The position numbers and the translations under genes are program-made. Below, piece after piece: positions 1 through 7,098 of a stretch of DNA of 8,101 nt (position 1 is its first letter; each line of letters begins with the position of its first letter). The notes under the pieces were generated by a model. It was given only the letters and a program-made list of their open reading frames with translations, made no database searches and had not been told where the DNA came from. The stretch comes from an uncultured Prevotella sp. (GTDB lineage Bacteria; Bacteroidota; Bacteroidia; Bacteroidales; Bacteroidaceae): positions 1 through 8,101 of the forward strand of contig CALIIG010000117.1 in assembly GCA_938018155.1 (NCBI GenBank), written 5' to 3'.

Positions 1-594
1 GTCTGCAAACATCTCACCTTGGGTTGCACCTACTACGTACATCATATTATTAGGTGTACCCCATTGCTGTGTTCGTGTGATAACCTTTTCGAATAGCCTT
101 TGTCCTTCTTCGTCTTTGGTAAACTGAAAATCGTGGCTGCCTTTATTACTTGTAAGTGCAAGAACGATAACCCATTTCCCTGTGTACTCTAAAAAAGGTG
201 ATATACTGTCTTCGCCCATGTAAGGAGCTACGGTAAGTGCGTCTGTATTATATTCGTCAAAAAAGGTTTTTGCATACATGGCCGAGGTGTTACCTATGTC
301 CCCTCGCTTGGCATCGGCAATGATAAAATGTTCAGGATAGAACTTCTTAATATACGTAACTGTCTTCCCAAACGCTGCAATACCCTGCAAACCATAACAC
401 TCGTAGAACGCCATATTAGGCTTATAAGCCACACAATAGGGGGCCGTTGCATCAATAATAGCTTTATTAAAAGCGAAGATAGGGTCTTCTTCCTCTTTCA
501 TACACTCTGGTATCTTTGCAATATCAGTGTCAAGACCCACACACAGGAAGCTTTTCTTTTTGAAAATTTCTTTCGTCAGTTCTTCTCTGTTCAT
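1..594 (-). CDS. pyrF: Orotidine 5'-phosphate decarboxylase, C-terminus beyond left edge
   Basis: This enzyme decarboxylates OMP to UMP, the last step of de novo pyrimidine synthesis, in the cytoplasm. The window holds the first 198 codons in an open frame that runs off the left edge. Seen directly: an N-terminal strand 'FLCVGLDTD' (residues 16-24), 'YKPNMAFYE' (57-65), and the catalytic signature '[10 protein letters not shown]' (94-103), which supplies the Asp/Lys/Asp set D94, K96 and D99. Residues near 188-194 read 'VVGATQGE', as in the family's phosphate-binding part. The type-2 (longer, about 270 aa) PyrF form fits best, so roughly the last quarter is missing, including the final phosphate-binding loop. 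The ATG start overlaps the stop of a 45-codon ORF upstream (ATGA), which suggests translational coupling. It is the most downstream visible member of the minus-strand cluster. Truncation is due to the window edge; no damage is seen. Confidence 0.97.
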   Translation of the reverse strand, partial: MNREELTKEIFKKKSFLCVGLDTDIAKIPECMKEEEDPIFAFNKAIIDATAPYCVAYKPNMAFYECYGLQGIAAFGKTVTYIKKFYPEHFIIADAKRGDIGNTSAMYAKTFFDEYNTDALTVAPYMGEDSISPFLEYTGKWVIVLALTSNKGSHDFQFTKDEEGQRLFEKVITRTQQWGTPNNMMYVVGATQGEMFAD

Positions 595-728
595 TTTGTA
601 TTCTCTACTTTAGGCGATTCTACTTGAGTGTCTTCTTTGTGTTTTATAAGACGCGTAACGAAATCTTCGGCCTTAAAGGTTTCTTTATCCTTATCGTCAT
701 CCTTCTTTCTTGTCCAAAACGTTCCCAT
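591..728 (-). CDS. Small charged protein of 45 aa, coupled to pyrF
   Basis: A 45-codon ATG-to-TGA frame occupies almost all of the gap between prfA and pyrF. The product starts [15 protein letters not shown], is very rich in Lys, Asp and Glu, has a short more hydrophobic centre ('FVTRLIKH', residues 23-30) and ends in a polar tail. It has no signal peptide, membrane segment or Cys/His metal cluster. Its TGA overlaps the pyrF ATG as ATGA, the arrangement expected of translationally coupled operon genes. No strong Shine-Dalgarno sequence precedes its ATG, which is normal for this phylum. I do not recognise the family. The overlap and the filling of the intergenic space argue for a real gene. 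The alternative is a chance frame within the pyrF leader. Function unknown. Confidence 0.6.
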   Translation of the reverse strand: MGTFWTRKKDDDKDKETFKAEDFVTRLIKHKEDTQVESPKVENTK

Positions 729-793
729 AATATTATAATTTGATATTTCCCTATGTGAAAACCATTATTACGATAATACGCTATGAATCTGCA

Positions 794-1909
794 CTATAGC
801 TCAGCCTCTTTCAGCTTTTCTGCATTTTCTGCTACGGTGAGATGGTCAATGATGTCCTGAATATCGCCATTCAGAAAACCGGGCAAATCGTGCGTCGTAT
901 AACCTATACGGTGATCCGTAACGCGCCCTTGCGGGAAGTTGTAAGTACGTATTTTAGCCGACCTGTCGCCGGTTGACACCAAACTTTTACGCCTGCTCGC
1001 AATGTCGTTTACATATTTTGAATGCTCGTGATCATAAATATAGGTGTACAAGCGGCTCAGTGCGCGCTCCTTATTCTTGGGCTGATCTCGTGTCTCTGTG
1101 CACTCAATCAGTATCTCTTCCACCTCTCCCGTGTTAGGATTCTTCCATGGATAACGCAGGCGAACGCCCGATTCTACCTTGTTTACATTCTGTCCACCTG
1201 CTCCACTTGAACGGAAAGTATCCCACTTAATGTCGCCTTCATTAATGTGTACTTCAAATTTGTCGGCCTCTGGCAGCACTGCAACCGTAGCCGCAGAGGT
1301 TTGCATGCGTCCGTTCGATTCTGTAGCGGGAACACGTTGCACACGATGAACTCCCGACTCATACTTGAGAGTGCCGTAAACGTTCGACCCTTTTACTTCG
1401 AAATCAATCTCTTTAAAGCCGCCAACAGCACCTTCGTTGGCGTTCATTACATTAAGTGTCCAGCCCTTTTTATCGCAGTAACGTTTATACATATTAAATA
1501 TATCGCCTGCAAAAAGTGCAGCTTCGTCACCACCAGTACCTGCCCTAATCTCCATTTGTACGTTTTTAGCGTCTTCAGGATCTGCCGGAACTAAGGCTAT
1601 TTTAATGCTTTCTTCTATTTGGGGAAGTTTTGATTCGTTCTCCGAAAGTTCCTCACGGGCCATGGCTTTCATGTCAGGATCGCTTTCGTTGGCAATTATA
1701 TCCTTGGCCTCTTTGATGTTGTTCAGACAGTCGGTATATTTTTTACGGGCAGCCATTACGTCGCCCAAATCCTTATATTCCCTGGTAAGTTTAACATATC
1801 GTTGTTGGTCTGCTATAACAGCAGGGTCGGTAATAAGCGTCGATACTTCCTCATAGCGGGCTTCAAGACCTTCGAGTTTCTCTAATATACTGTTTTTTTC
1901 TTCTGCCAT
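794..1909 (-). CDS. prfA: Peptide chain release factor 1
   Basis: RF1 reads UAA and UAG in the ribosomal A site and triggers release of the finished peptide. The 371-aa length is close to the family norm (about 360). An N-terminal helical domain (about 1-100) is followed by the RF-1 domain. The codon-reading tripeptide P-A-T is at 194-196 ('RVPATESNGR'), which marks RF1 rather than RF2 (SPF). The catalytic GGQ loop 'SSGAGGQNVNKVES' is at 234-247, with Q240 the residue normally methylated by PrmC. The conserved 'RTYNFPQGRVTDHR' follows near 321-334. The ATG is preceded by an A/G-rich stretch without a clear SD. The gene lies 88 nt downstream of purM and 65 nt upstream of the small ORF that leads into pyrF. 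Its own stop is TAG, a codon RF1 itself decodes. No programmed frameshift is seen. Confidence 0.98.
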   Translation of the reverse strand: MAEEKNSILEKLEGLEARYEEVSTLITDPAVIADQQRYVKLTREYKDLGDVMAARKKYTDCLNNIKEAKDIIANESDPDMKAMAREELSENESKLPQIEESIKIALVPADPEDAKNVQMEIRAGTGGDEAALFAGDIFNMYKRYCDKKGWTLNVMNANEGAVGGFKEIDFEVKGSNVYGTLKYESGVHRVQRVPATESNGRMQTSAATVAVLPEADKFEVHINEGDIKWDTFRSSGAGGQNVNKVESGVRLRYPWKNPNTGEVEEILIECTETRDQPKNKERALSRLYTYIYDHEHSKYVNDIASRRKSLVSTGDRSAKIRTYNFPQGRVTDHRIGYTTHDLPGFLNGDIQDIIDHLTVAENAEKLKEAEL

Positions 1910-1997
1910 CTTTGTTTATATTTCTTCTTTTTTCCGGAATTTGTTATTGATGATCTTTCTTAAATGAATACAACTTACCCATTTTCGGGTGGATAGT

Positions 1998-3161
1998 TTA
2001 ATATGTAAATTCTCCGTATTCTGAGTGTATAGTAAGCGACTTTTCACCCTTTTCGATATGGCCTATAACCTGTGCATCTATGTCGAAACTTTTGCTGGTT
2101 TCGATAATTGACGGCGCAATCTCAGGCCGAACATACACTTCCATGCGATGTCCCATGTTGAAAACCTGATACATTTCTTTCCAATCTGTGCCTGAACAAT
2201 CGTGTATAACCTTAAACAATGGCGGGATAGGGAACATGTTATCTTTAATAACCTTACAGTCGTCGCCCACAAAGTTCAGTACCTTTGTTTGGGCACCACC
2301 CGTGCAATGCACCATACCGTGTATGTTTTGTCGCTGTTCATCAAGTATTTGTTTAATGACAGGAGCATATGTCCGTGTTGGCGAAAGCACCAATTGCCCG
2401 GCATTTACCGTAACGCCTTCGATGTTATCGGTTAACTTATATTTCCCACTGTATACCAATTCTTCGGCTACTGCATGGTCGTAACTTTCGGGAAACTTTT
2501 CGGCTAAGTATTTGGAAAACACATCATGGCGTGCACTTGTAAGTCCGTTGCTGCCCATACCGCCGTTGTATCGTTTCTCATAAGTGGCCTGTCCGGTTGA
2601 GCTAAGTCCTACAATTACATCGCCGGGTCGAATATTTGCATTGTTAATGACGTCGCTTCTCTTCATACGACACGTCACCGTTGAGTCGACAATGATGGTT
2701 CTTACAAGGTCGCCCACGTCAGCTGTCTCGCCTCCTGTGGGATAAATACCTATGCCCGTCTTACGCATTTCAGCCAGCAACTCATCGGTTCCATTGATGA
2801 TAGCCGATATAACTTCGCCCGGAATCAGCATCTTGTTGCGTCCTATCGTGCTGCTTACCAATATATTGTCAACTGCCCCAACGCAGAGCAGGTCGTCGGT
2901 ATTCATCACAATCGCATCTTGTGCAATACCTTTCCATACGCTTAGATCGCCGGTTTCTTTCCAGTACATGTATGCCAGCGACGACTTTGTACCTGCTCCA
3001 TCGGCGTGCATAATGTTACAATAGTCGGGGTTGCCACCCAGAATGTCCGGGATAATTTTACAGAAAGCCTGTGGGAATATTCCCTTATCTATATTTTTTA
3101 TAGCGTTATGAACGTCTTCTTTAGCTGCGCTTACGCCTCGCATCATGTACCGGTTATTCAT
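1998..3161 (-). CDS. purM: Phosphoribosylformylglycinamidine cyclo-ligase (AIR synthetase)
   Basis: PurM closes the imidazole ring, converting FGAM plus ATP to AIR, the fifth step of purine synthesis. The order of motifs follows the PurM/AIRS fold: 'DGAGTKS' (54-60), 'NTDDLLCVGA' (87-96), 'GGETAD' (143-148), 'GLSSTGQ' (185-191), 'GSNGLTSARH' (203-212), 'SPTRTYAPVI' (260-269), 'CTGGA' (286-290) and 'NMGHRMEVYV' (335-344). At 387 aa it is longer than the enterobacterial enzyme (about 345). Several motifs differ from it, for example GETAD for GETAE and NMGHRM for NMGIGM. To my knowledge this matches the Bacteroidetes form rather than a decayed copy. It starts 30 nt after the aroE stop, so the two are probably co-transcribed. 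purC, for a later purine step, lies upstream in the same cluster. Confidence 0.95.
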   Translation of the reverse strand: MNNRYMMRGVSAAKEDVHNAIKNIDKGIFPQAFCKIIPDILGGNPDYCNIMHADGAGTKSSLAYMYWKETGDLSVWKGIAQDAIVMNTDDLLCVGAVDNILVSSTIGRNKMLIPGEVISAIINGTDELLAEMRKTGIGIYPTGGETADVGDLVRTIIVDSTVTCRMKRSDVINNANIRPGDVIVGLSSTGQATYEKRYNGGMGSNGLTSARHDVFSKYLAEKFPESYDHAVAEELVYSGKYKLTDNIEGVTVNAGQLVLSPTRTYAPVIKQILDEQRQNIHGMVHCTGGAQTKVLNFVGDDCKVIKDNMFPIPPLFKVIHDCSGTDWKEMYQVFNMGHRMEVYVRPEIAPSIIETSKSFDIDAQVIGHIEKGEKSLTIHSEYGEFTY

Positions 3162-3191
3162 CGTGTGTTTTGTGTTTCAGCGGTGTTAATG

Positions 3192-3932
3192 TTATCTGTT
3201 CCAGAACTCCCAGCTGGCAAATGCCTGTAACAACAGCATCTCCAATCCGTTTTTAACCAATGCTCCCTGTACCTTACCACGCTTCATGAAGAGCGTTTCG
3301 TCCGGGTTGTAGAGTAAGTCATATAATAAGGTGTGATTGCTCATGGCCTCATAGGGCAGCTTTGGGCACTCATCGGCATGAGGATACATGCCGCAAGGTG
3401 TACAGTTTACAATGACATTGTATTCGGTTATCAGTTCAGGAGTAACTTGTTCATAGGTGATAGCCCCTGGCTTTTCATGCCTGCTTACCCACAGAGTTTG
3501 CAGTCCTAACGACTTCAAACCAAAGTCAATTGCCTTGCATGCTCCTCCCGTGCCTAATATTAAAGCCTTTTTATGATACCTCTCCAATAAAGGTTCTATG
3601 CTCCGTGTAAAGCCAATCACGTCACTGTTATAGCCTTTTAAAATGGTATTTTTGCCCTTGTGCTCCACCTTTATTACGTTTACCGCACCAATAGCCTGGG
3701 CTTCGGGACTTAGCGAATCGAGGTAATCAATAACCTGTTCTTTATAGGGAATGGTTACGTTTAAGCCTCGAAGCTCGGGATTGGTATCAATAATCTCGGG
3801 GAATTGCCGGATAGAGGGAATCTCAAAATTTTCGTATAGTGCATCAATTCCTTCATTTTCGAATTTCTCATTGAAGTAATTGATAGAGAACGAGTGGCCT
3901 AATGGGTATCCTATAAGTCCGTATTTATCCAT
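3192..3932 (-). CDS. aroE: Shikimate dehydrogenase
   Basis: AroE reduces 3-dehydroshikimate to shikimate with NADPH, the fourth step toward chorismate. The 246-aa protein has the substrate domain first: 'GYPLGHSFS' (8-16), with the Ser pair that binds the shikimate carboxylate, then 'LNVTIPYK' with catalytic Lys64, Asn85 in 'GAVNV', and Asp104 in 'YNSD', the catalytic partner of Lys64. The Rossmann half starts with the glycine loop 'GTGGACKA' (127-134) and includes 'NCTPCGMYP' (176-184). The usual NADP-discriminating NRT motif reads S-R-H at 150-152, so the arginine is kept but the Asn is not. It starts 19 nt after the ubiE stop and ends 30 nt before purM. The pathway product chorismate feeds menaquinone, on which the adjacent UbiE acts. 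Confidence 0.95.
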   Translation of the reverse strand: MDKYGLIGYPLGHSFSINYFNEKFENEGIDALYENFEIPSIRQFPEIIDTNPELRGLNVTIPYKEQVIDYLDSLSPEAQAIGAVNVIKVEHKGKNTILKGYNSDVIGFTRSIEPLLERYHKKALILGTGGACKAIDFGLKSLGLQTLWVSRHEKPGAITYEQVTPELITEYNVIVNCTPCGMYPHADECPKLPYEAMSNHTLLYDLLYNPDETLFMKRGKVQGALVKNGLEMLLLQAFASWEFWNR

Positions 3933-3951
3933 AACCTAAAGGGTATAATGT

Positions 3952-4728
3952 TTATTTTTCAGCAAAATAAATGGTGCAAATACCAAATGTAAGTCTCCTG
4001 AAAGAAACCTTACTGAACCCTGCTTCTTTCAGAATGGCCATCATTTTTTCGCCTTGTGGAAAGGCCTCTATGGTGGCAGTCAGATAATCATACGCCCCAC
4101 GGTTCTTGGTTACAAAGGCTCCATAAGCCGGGAGAAGAGTGTGCGAGTATATCTTAAACAGCTGTTTCATAGGGAAACTAACGGGCAATGTAAGCTCGGC
4201 TATTGAAAGATGGCCGCCTTTTTTCAGCACACGGCACATTTCAGATAACCCTTTATCTAAGTTCTCAAAATTGCGAATGCCGTAGGCTGCCGTAACAGCG
4301 TCGAACGTTTCGTCGGCAAACGATAGTTCCATACAGTCTTCTTTCTTAAACTCAATCACCGAATCAAGCCTCTGTTGCTTTACTTTTTCCCGACCAATTT
4401 TCATCATACCTTCTGAAATGTCAGCCCCAATCAGTTGCTCTGGCTTTAGCAAATTTGCCAGGAGAATAGCGAAGTCGCCCGTTCCTGTGGCAATATCGAG
4501 TATTATTTTGGGTTTGAACGGTGCCAGCTGCATAACGGCTTTGTTACGCCAACCTTTGTCAATGTTCCATGACAAACGGTGGTTTAGCATATCGTATTTG
4601 GGGGCAATGTCGTCGAACATTGCCTCTACGAGCGTGCCTTTCTCACCTTTTGCGTTATTCGGTTTGATTTCTTCTTGTCTGTACATTTCCGGTATTGATG
4701 AAAAATGGGGGCAGGATGGTGCCTTCAT
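3952..4728 (-). CDS. ubiE: Demethylmenaquinone methyltransferase (UbiE/MenG)
   Basis: This SAM-dependent C-methyltransferase converts demethylmenaquinone to menaquinone, the last step of quinone synthesis. An anaerobe of this phylum would use only the menaquinone reaction. In the 258-aa frame I see '[14 protein letters not shown]' (37-50), SAM motif I '[11 protein letters not shown]' (77-87), the acidic residue after strand 2 in 'GADIS' (101-105), '[14 protein letters not shown]' (143-156), which is the UbiE signature region, 'RVLKKGGHL' (166-174), and a C-terminal strand '[11 protein letters not shown]'. The start is uncertain. The frame opens at 4728, but Met15 (ATG at 4684-4686, 'MYRQEEIKP') matches where I expect relatives to begin, and the 14 residues before it look unconserved. 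It follows purC by 35 nt and precedes aroE by 19 nt, so it is most likely co-transcribed with both. Confidence 0.94.
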   Translation of the reverse strand: MKAPSCPHFSSIPEMYRQEEIKPNNAKGEKGTLVEAMFDDIAPKYDMLNHRLSWNIDKGWRNKAVMQLAPFKPKIILDIATGTGDFAILLANLLKPEQLIGADISEGMMKIGREKVKQQRLDSVIEFKKEDCMELSFADETFDAVTAAYGIRNFENLDKGLSEMCRVLKKGGHLSIAELTLPVSFPMKQLFKIYSHTLLPAYGAFVTKNRGAYDYLTATIEAFPQGEKMMAILKEAGFSKVSFRRLTFGICTIYFAEK

Positions 4729-4763
4729 GATGTTGCTGATGCACCCTCTGTCCCCAATGGTTG

Positions 4764-5714
4764 CTACTTGCGTGTGGCCAAACAGTTCTTCACATTGCGT
4801 TCAATGCGTGCGGCAATATCGCCTTCTTCGGCTGCCTTATCAAACTTTTCGCCCGTAATATGCTCGTAAAGCTCAATATATCTGTCGCTTACACTCCCGG
4901 CATATTCGTCGGTAATCTCAGGCATTTTCTGGCCGGGCTCGTTCATAAAGTTGTGTTCAATAAGCCACTGGCGGACGAATTCTTTCGACAATTGTTTCTG
5001 TGGCTCGCCCTTTTTTAACTTTTCTTCGTAGCCGTCGGCATAAAAATAACGGCTCGAATCGGGCGTGTGAATCTCGTCAATCAGATACAGTTTGCCATTG
5101 CGCTTACCAAATTCGTATTTGGTATCAACAAGAATAAGGCCTTGTTTTGCAGCTATTTCCTGACCGCGTGCAAAGAGTTTGCGTGTCCAGTCTTCAATAA
5201 CGGTATAGTCTTCTGCCGATACAATACCTTGCTTTATAATCTCTTCCTTCGATATATTCAGGTCATGTCCTTCGTCGGCTTTGGTGGTAGGGGTGATGAT
5301 GGGCTCTGGAAAGCGTTCGTTTTCACGCATGCCATCGGGCAGCTTTACACCGCAAAGCTCACGGCATCCTTCCTGATAGGCGCGCCATGCTGAGCCTGTA
5401 AGGATAGAGCGTATAATCATTTCTACGCGGAATCCTTCGCATTTCAGCCCTACTGTAACCATGGGATCGGGTGTCGATAGCTTCCAATTGGGGCAAATAT
5501 CAGCCGTAGCGTCGAGGAATTTAGCTGCTATTTGGTTCAAAACCTGGCCTTTGAAGGGAATACCTTTGGGAAGAACGACGTCAAAAGCAGATATTCGATC
5601 TGTTGCGACCATGACAATAAGGTCGTTGTTGATGTCATAAACGTCGCGAACTTTACCGTGGTAAACATTCTTCTGTCCATCAAAATGGAAGTCTGTGTAA
5701 GTTAATGCTTTCAT
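4764..5714 (-). CDS. purC: SAICAR synthetase
   Basis: PurC joins aspartate to CAIR using ATP to make SAICAR, the eighth step of purine synthesis. The 316-aa protein carries 'GKVRDVYD' (20-27), the nucleotide-binding start of the family, 'DRISAFDV' (39-46), the signature '[10 protein letters not shown]' (142-151), 'LVDTKYEFG' (195-203) and '[12 protein letters not shown]' (213-224). Its length and motif spelling match the longer, yeast-like PurC class rather than the ~240-aa enterobacterial class. A purine-rich stretch (AAGGGAAG) ends just before the ATG and may act as a weak ribosome site. The 150-nt gap to phoH upstream is the widest in the cluster and could hold a promoter or control region. 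ubiE follows after 35 nt. The gene stops with TAG. Confidence 0.97.
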   Translation of the reverse strand: MKALTYTDFHFDGQKNVYHGKVRDVYDINNDLIVMVATDRISAFDVVLPKGIPFKGQVLNQIAAKFLDATADICPNWKLSTPDPMVTVGLKCEGFRVEMIIRSILTGSAWRAYQEGCRELCGVKLPDGMRENERFPEPIITPTTKADEGHDLNISKEEIIKQGIVSAEDYTVIEDWTRKLFARGQEIAAKQGLILVDTKYEFGKRNGKLYLIDEIHTPDSSRYFYADGYEEKLKKGEPQKQLSKEFVRQWLIEHNFMNEPGQKMPEITDEYAGSVSDRYIELYEHITGEKFDKAAEEGDIAARIERNVKNCLATRK

Positions 5715-5727
5715 AATTCTTCCCTTG

Positions 5728-5745
5728 CCTTCGCTTGCGCGGAGG
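5728..5745 (-). promoter_or_regulatory. Stem-loop with GCAA tetraloop in purC leader
   Basis: Read on the minus strand, seven bases (CCTCCGC), the tetraloop GCAA and seven bases (GCGAAGG) can form a stem with six pairs and one C/A mismatch. It ends 13 nt before the purC ATG. GCAA is a stable GNRA loop. The 5' arm contains CCTCC, which could instead pair with the GGAG at 5763-5766 or the AGGAGG at 5838-5843, so alternative structures are possible. No U-tract follows, so it is not an intrinsic terminator. A role in purC translation is inference only. Confidence 0.3.
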
Positions 5746-5768
5746 TGCTTTCGCTGCGGGGCTCCTTT

Positions 5769-5834
5769 TTATTTGGTTAAACTATATTTGTGTTGTTCAT
5801 ATGAGTTTACGTTAATATTTGTCCCGTTTTCCAT
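5769..5834 (-). CDS. Possible 21-aa leader ORF upstream of purC
   Basis: A 21-codon ATG-to-TAA frame lies in the phoH-purC gap. It is preceded by a perfect AGGAGG at 5838-5843, four bases before the ATG. That is striking, because none of the other genes here has a strong Shine-Dalgarno sequence. The product (MENGTNINVNSYEQ, then HKYSLTK) is polar and Asn-rich, with no signal peptide, and I do not recognise it. A second purine-rich run (AAAAAGGAG) follows directly after its stop, and purC begins 54 nt downstream. It could be a translated leader, a tiny protein, or chance. The frame is too short to judge by codon use. Confidence 0.25.
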   Translation of the reverse strand: MENGTNINVNSYEQHKYSLTK

Positions 5835-5859
5835 GCTGCCTCCTGACGCTTTACATGGG

Positions 5860-5867
5860 CAAATTTA
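5860..5867 (-). promoter_or_regulatory. Candidate -7 element upstream of purC, overlapping phoH stop
   Basis: The minus-strand octamer TAAATTTG fits the Bacteroidetes -7 consensus TAnnTTTG exactly, and its first three bases are the phoH stop codon. I see no TTTG about 19 nt upstream, so only half of a promoter is present. Transcription from here would begin near 5853, just before the AGGAGG of the 21-codon ORF, and would give purC a leader of about 140 nt. One such octamer by chance in a 150-nt AT-rich gap is not unlikely. Confidence 0.25.
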
Positions 5868-6917
5868 GTTTTCGTTACTGTCGTCGCTGCCAGTCATGGG
5901 CAGCTGACGGGTTCTCATAGCCTCCCGGGCCATCCTTATGTTTGCTCTTTCGGCGTGCTGTTCTTTTTGTATTTCCTGCACTTTCTTGTCATAAGCGTCG
6001 TAGGCATTGACGATACGGGTAACCAATTTATGGCGTACAATATCTTTTTGATTGAGTTTTACCACCGATATTCCTTCAATATCTGCCAGAATATGCATCG
6101 CTTCCTTCAGTCCGCTTTTTTGTTCGCGCGGAAGGTCTATTTGCGTAAGGTCTCCCGTTACAATCATTTTCGTGCTCCATCCCATACGTGTAAGGAACAT
6201 GCGTATTTGCGCAGGGGTGGTGTTTTGTGCCTCATCAAGAATAACGACGGCATCGCTGAGCGTGCGTCCCCGCATAAAGGCGAGCGGTGCAATTTGTATG
6301 ATATGCTTGTCCATCATATCCTGAAGACGGGCTGCCGGTATCATATCTTCGAGGGCATCATACAAGGGTTGCAGATACGGGTCGATTTTATCTTTCATGT
6401 CACCCGGCAGAAAGCCGAGCTTTTCACCCGCTTCTACGGCCGGCCTGCTTAGGATAATCTTCTTGATTGTTTTCTCTTTCAGGGCCTTTACAGCCAATGC
6501 TATGCTCAGGTATGTTTTGCCGGTGCCGGCCGGTCCAACGGCAAAAATCATGTCGTTGTTCTCAAAAGCATCTATCAGCTTTTGCTGATTGGTTGACCGT
6601 CCTTTAACAGGCCTGCCTGAAACGCTGTATACAAGAACGCCCTTTACACCTTCCTCGCGTGTATGTCGGCCTTTTACGATGTCGATAATATCCTCGTCAG
6701 ATATTGTATTAAACCTTAAAACATGTTTGCACATCGTCTCCAGGTTTTCCTCAACCCGGGCTATTTCTTCTTCGTCACCGAAAATTTTGATGATGTTGTC
6801 TCGCGCTACAATACGCAGTTTGGGGAAGAGCGACTTAATGATCTGGAGATGAACATTGTTTATCCCGTAAAAAATAACAGGATCAATATCTTCTAATGCA
6901 AAATGCTTTTCAATCAA
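5865..6917 (-). CDS. phoH: PhoH-family ATPase (YbeZ-like), TTG start
   Basis: This is a cytoplasmic P-loop ATPase of the PhoH/YbeZ family. In other bacteria its members are linked to RNA metabolism and ribosome maturation, often with the YbeY endonuclease. The exact reaction is not settled. The 350-aa protein has an N-terminal region (about 1-95) resembling the family's KH-like part, Walker A 'GPAGTGKT' (128-135), Walker B 'VVILDEAQN' (224-232), 'VTGDLTQIDLP' (253-263), and a basic 'IVRHKL' near 293-298. The charged tail (about 311-350) is rich in Lys, Glu and Arg and may be helical. The start is TTG: an in-frame TAA lies two codons upstream, and the first in-frame ATG is at residue 62, well inside the conserved region. 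A well-matched promoter (6947-6977) lies just upstream. It heads the minus-strand cluster. Confidence 0.95.
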   Translation of the reverse strand: MIEKHFALEDIDPVIFYGINNVHLQIIKSLFPKLRIVARDNIIKIFGDEEEIARVEENLETMCKHVLRFNTISDEDIIDIVKGRHTREEGVKGVLVYSVSGRPVKGRSTNQQKLIDAFENNDMIFAVGPAGTGKTYLSIALAVKALKEKTIKKIILSRPAVEAGEKLGFLPGDMKDKIDPYLQPLYDALEDMIPAARLQDMMDKHIIQIAPLAFMRGRTLSDAVVILDEAQNTTPAQIRMFLTRMGWSTKMIVTGDLTQIDLPREQKSGLKEAMHILADIEGISVVKLNQKDIVRHKLVTRIVNAYDAYDKKVQEIQKEQHAERANIRMAREAMRTRQLPMTGSDDSNEN

Positions 6918-6946
6918 TGTTTAAAATTATTATTTTGCCGATGTTG

Positions 6947-6977
6947 CAAAATTAATTAAAAAACGTGAGACGGCAAA
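6947..6977 (-). promoter_or_regulatory. Bacteroidetes-type promoter for phoH
   Basis: On the minus strand a TTTG (-33 element, at 6974-6977) is followed by exactly 19 nt and then TAATTTTG (-7 element, at 6947-6954), a full match to TAnnTTTG. This is the consensus known for the primary sigma factor of Bacteroides and relatives. Transcription would start near 6940, giving a leader of about 23 nt before the TTG start of phoH. Since phoH is first in the cluster, this is the most likely main promoter for the genes downstream. Confidence 0.75.
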
Positions 6978-6996
6978 CAAGTTAACTGAAAATATG

Positions 6997-7013
6997 AAGC
7001 CTTATGAGGGCTT
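6997..7013. other. Inverted repeat between the divergent promoters
   Basis: AAGCC and GGCTT form a perfect 5-bp inverted repeat around a 7-nt loop. On the plus strand a T-rich run (TTGTTT) follows. It lies between the phoH promoter and the promoter of the plus-strand gene, in the only ~50 nt not taken by either. It may be a binding site, a stop for stray plus-strand transcription, or chance, since short repeats like this are common. Confidence 0.25.
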
Positions 7014-7028
7014 TTGTTTATGATTTGT

Positions 7029-7059
7029 TTTGTGGTTCTTTTGAATTGTGTTATTTTTG
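7029..7059 (+). promoter_or_regulatory. Bacteroidetes-type promoter for the plus-strand gene
   Basis: TTTG (7029-7032), a 19-nt spacer and TATTTTTG (7052-7059, a full TAnnTTTG match) reproduce the same layout as the phoH promoter on the other strand. Transcription should start near 7066. That is downstream of the possible ATG at 7048 and about 33 nt before the ATG at 7099, so this site decides the start of the gene. Confidence 0.75.
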
Positions 7060-7070
7060 CAATACACAAC

Positions 7071-7082
7071 GGCCTGCCGGCC
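7071..7082 (+). promoter_or_regulatory. Small GC hairpin in the 5' leader
   Basis: GGCC-TGCC-GGCC can fold into a 4-bp GC stem with a 4-nt loop, followed at once by TTTTGT. It falls between the predicted transcription start (about 7066) and the ATG at 7099. The shape resembles a very small terminator or attenuator, but the stem is short and a role is not shown. Confidence 0.25.
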
Positions 7083-7098
7083 TTTTGTGCTTATTGGA

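Noticed and set aside
328..627. 99-aa plus-strand frame over pyrF
   Set aside because: It is antisense to the pyrF catalytic region and the 45-codon ORF, with no motif or start context.
729..793. Promoter for the small ORF and pyrF
   Set aside because: The 65-nt gap after prfA is AT-rich but has no TAnnTTTG with a TTTG at the right distance. Read-through from prfA is more likely.
1918..1959. 12-codon ATG-to-TAA frame between purM and prfA
   Set aside because: It is too short, has no ribosome site and no overlap with prfA. The nearby ACCC/GGGT hairpin (1977-1990) is only 4 bp.
5955..6452. 165-aa plus-strand frame inside phoH
   Set aside because: It is antisense to the P-loop and Walker B coding region of a well-supported gene. 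The translation is Cys/His/Phe-rich noise without family motifs.
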